Below, in pieces: positions 63,691 through 64,000 of a stretch of DNA of 64,000 bases. Location: the NCBI GenBank assembly GCA_002633005.1, contig NMRA01000732.1:62001-126000 (forward strand). The letters are read 5' to 3'. Each line of letters opens with the position of its first letter. The stretch's first letter is position 1. The notes beneath the pieces were generated by a model that made no database searches, was not told the origin of the DNA, and worked only from the letters and a program-made list of their open reading frames with translations. The position numbers were made by a program, and so were the translations under genes. This DNA comes from Phoronis australis (taxonomy: Eukaryota; Phoronida; Phoronidae).

Positions 63691-64000
63691 AGGAGATGGT
63701 ATGTCTTTTTTATTGGCTGCTGCTTGAAAACGAACAAAAAGCCCATATTTTTTTATTTTTTATTTTCTTAGTCAGATAGTGAACTAATAAAAAATGTCAC
63801 TGGAAATCACCAGCACTCCGCAAACTGGTCCTCAGAGCACTTCAAAAATGGCAGAAATCAAAGACGTGGAATTGGGCAAAATTTACCGAATTTTGGCACT
63901 CCATTGAAGGTTAACGGAAACCCCTTTGAAAATTTAAAGACTGTCTTCTGTTAGAGAGGTTCAATGTATACATAAACATAATAAAAAATTTTCGTTACGT

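Overview
This is eukaryotic, intron-rich, AT-biased DNA from an animal. The two best genes are spliced with GT-AG introns and encode animal-type RAN and RNF34/RFFL proteins. THAP-domain and P2X7-ballast-like fragments, long fold-back elements and abundant small DNA transposons suggest a marine invertebrate. The phylum cannot be fixed from the sequence alone. I see no operon, CRISPR array, ribosome binding site or bacterial signal.

Layout. 1-8 kb: repeats only (hairpin elements, a duplicated fold-back element, a CCACTAGG-motif repeat, a LINE tail). 8.49-9.83 kb, minus: an intronless gene for a seven-pass membrane protein of 446 residues. 11.08-14.02 kb: a fold-back transposon with about 0.87 kb inverted arms built of subrepeats. 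15.26-33.14 kb, minus: a complete six-coding-exon RAN GTPase gene (216 residues). Its introns hold a broken P2X7-ballast-like gene on the opposite strand, a stray THAP exon, a tRNA-derived SINE and a full copy of the CCACTAGG repeat. 34.7-38.6 kb: a second copy of that repeat, split by a transposon that is itself split by a hAT-like element. 38.91-40.90 kb: a hAT element with perfect ends and perfect target duplication. 41-45.2 kb: two copies of a 0.7 kb dispersed repeat with a shared short ORF start. 46.1-46.8 kb: a 39-bp minisatellite. 49.04-55.65 kb, plus: the first four exons seen of an RNF34/RFFL-type E3 ligase; the RING exon is not visible. 56.1-61.8 kb: a tandem array of about 1.16 kb units, with a 996-bp gap inside it. 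62-64 kb: no gene.

Most distinctive signals. (1) A dispersed repeat family carries a CTCF-like core (CCACYAGGNGGCRC) again and again at about 126-161 bp spacing. (2) The 56-62 kb array repeats a set of motifs typical of housekeeping promoters (NRF1-, ETS- and YY1-like sites) in each unit, including in a diverged last unit. Both are motif matches by eye; function is inference.

Several duplications abut single N characters (2542, 15852), so some of the repeat structure may come from assembly joins. RAN (nuclear transport) and RNF34/RFFL (ubiquitin ligase) are not known to me to act together here; their proximity says nothing about a shared pathway.
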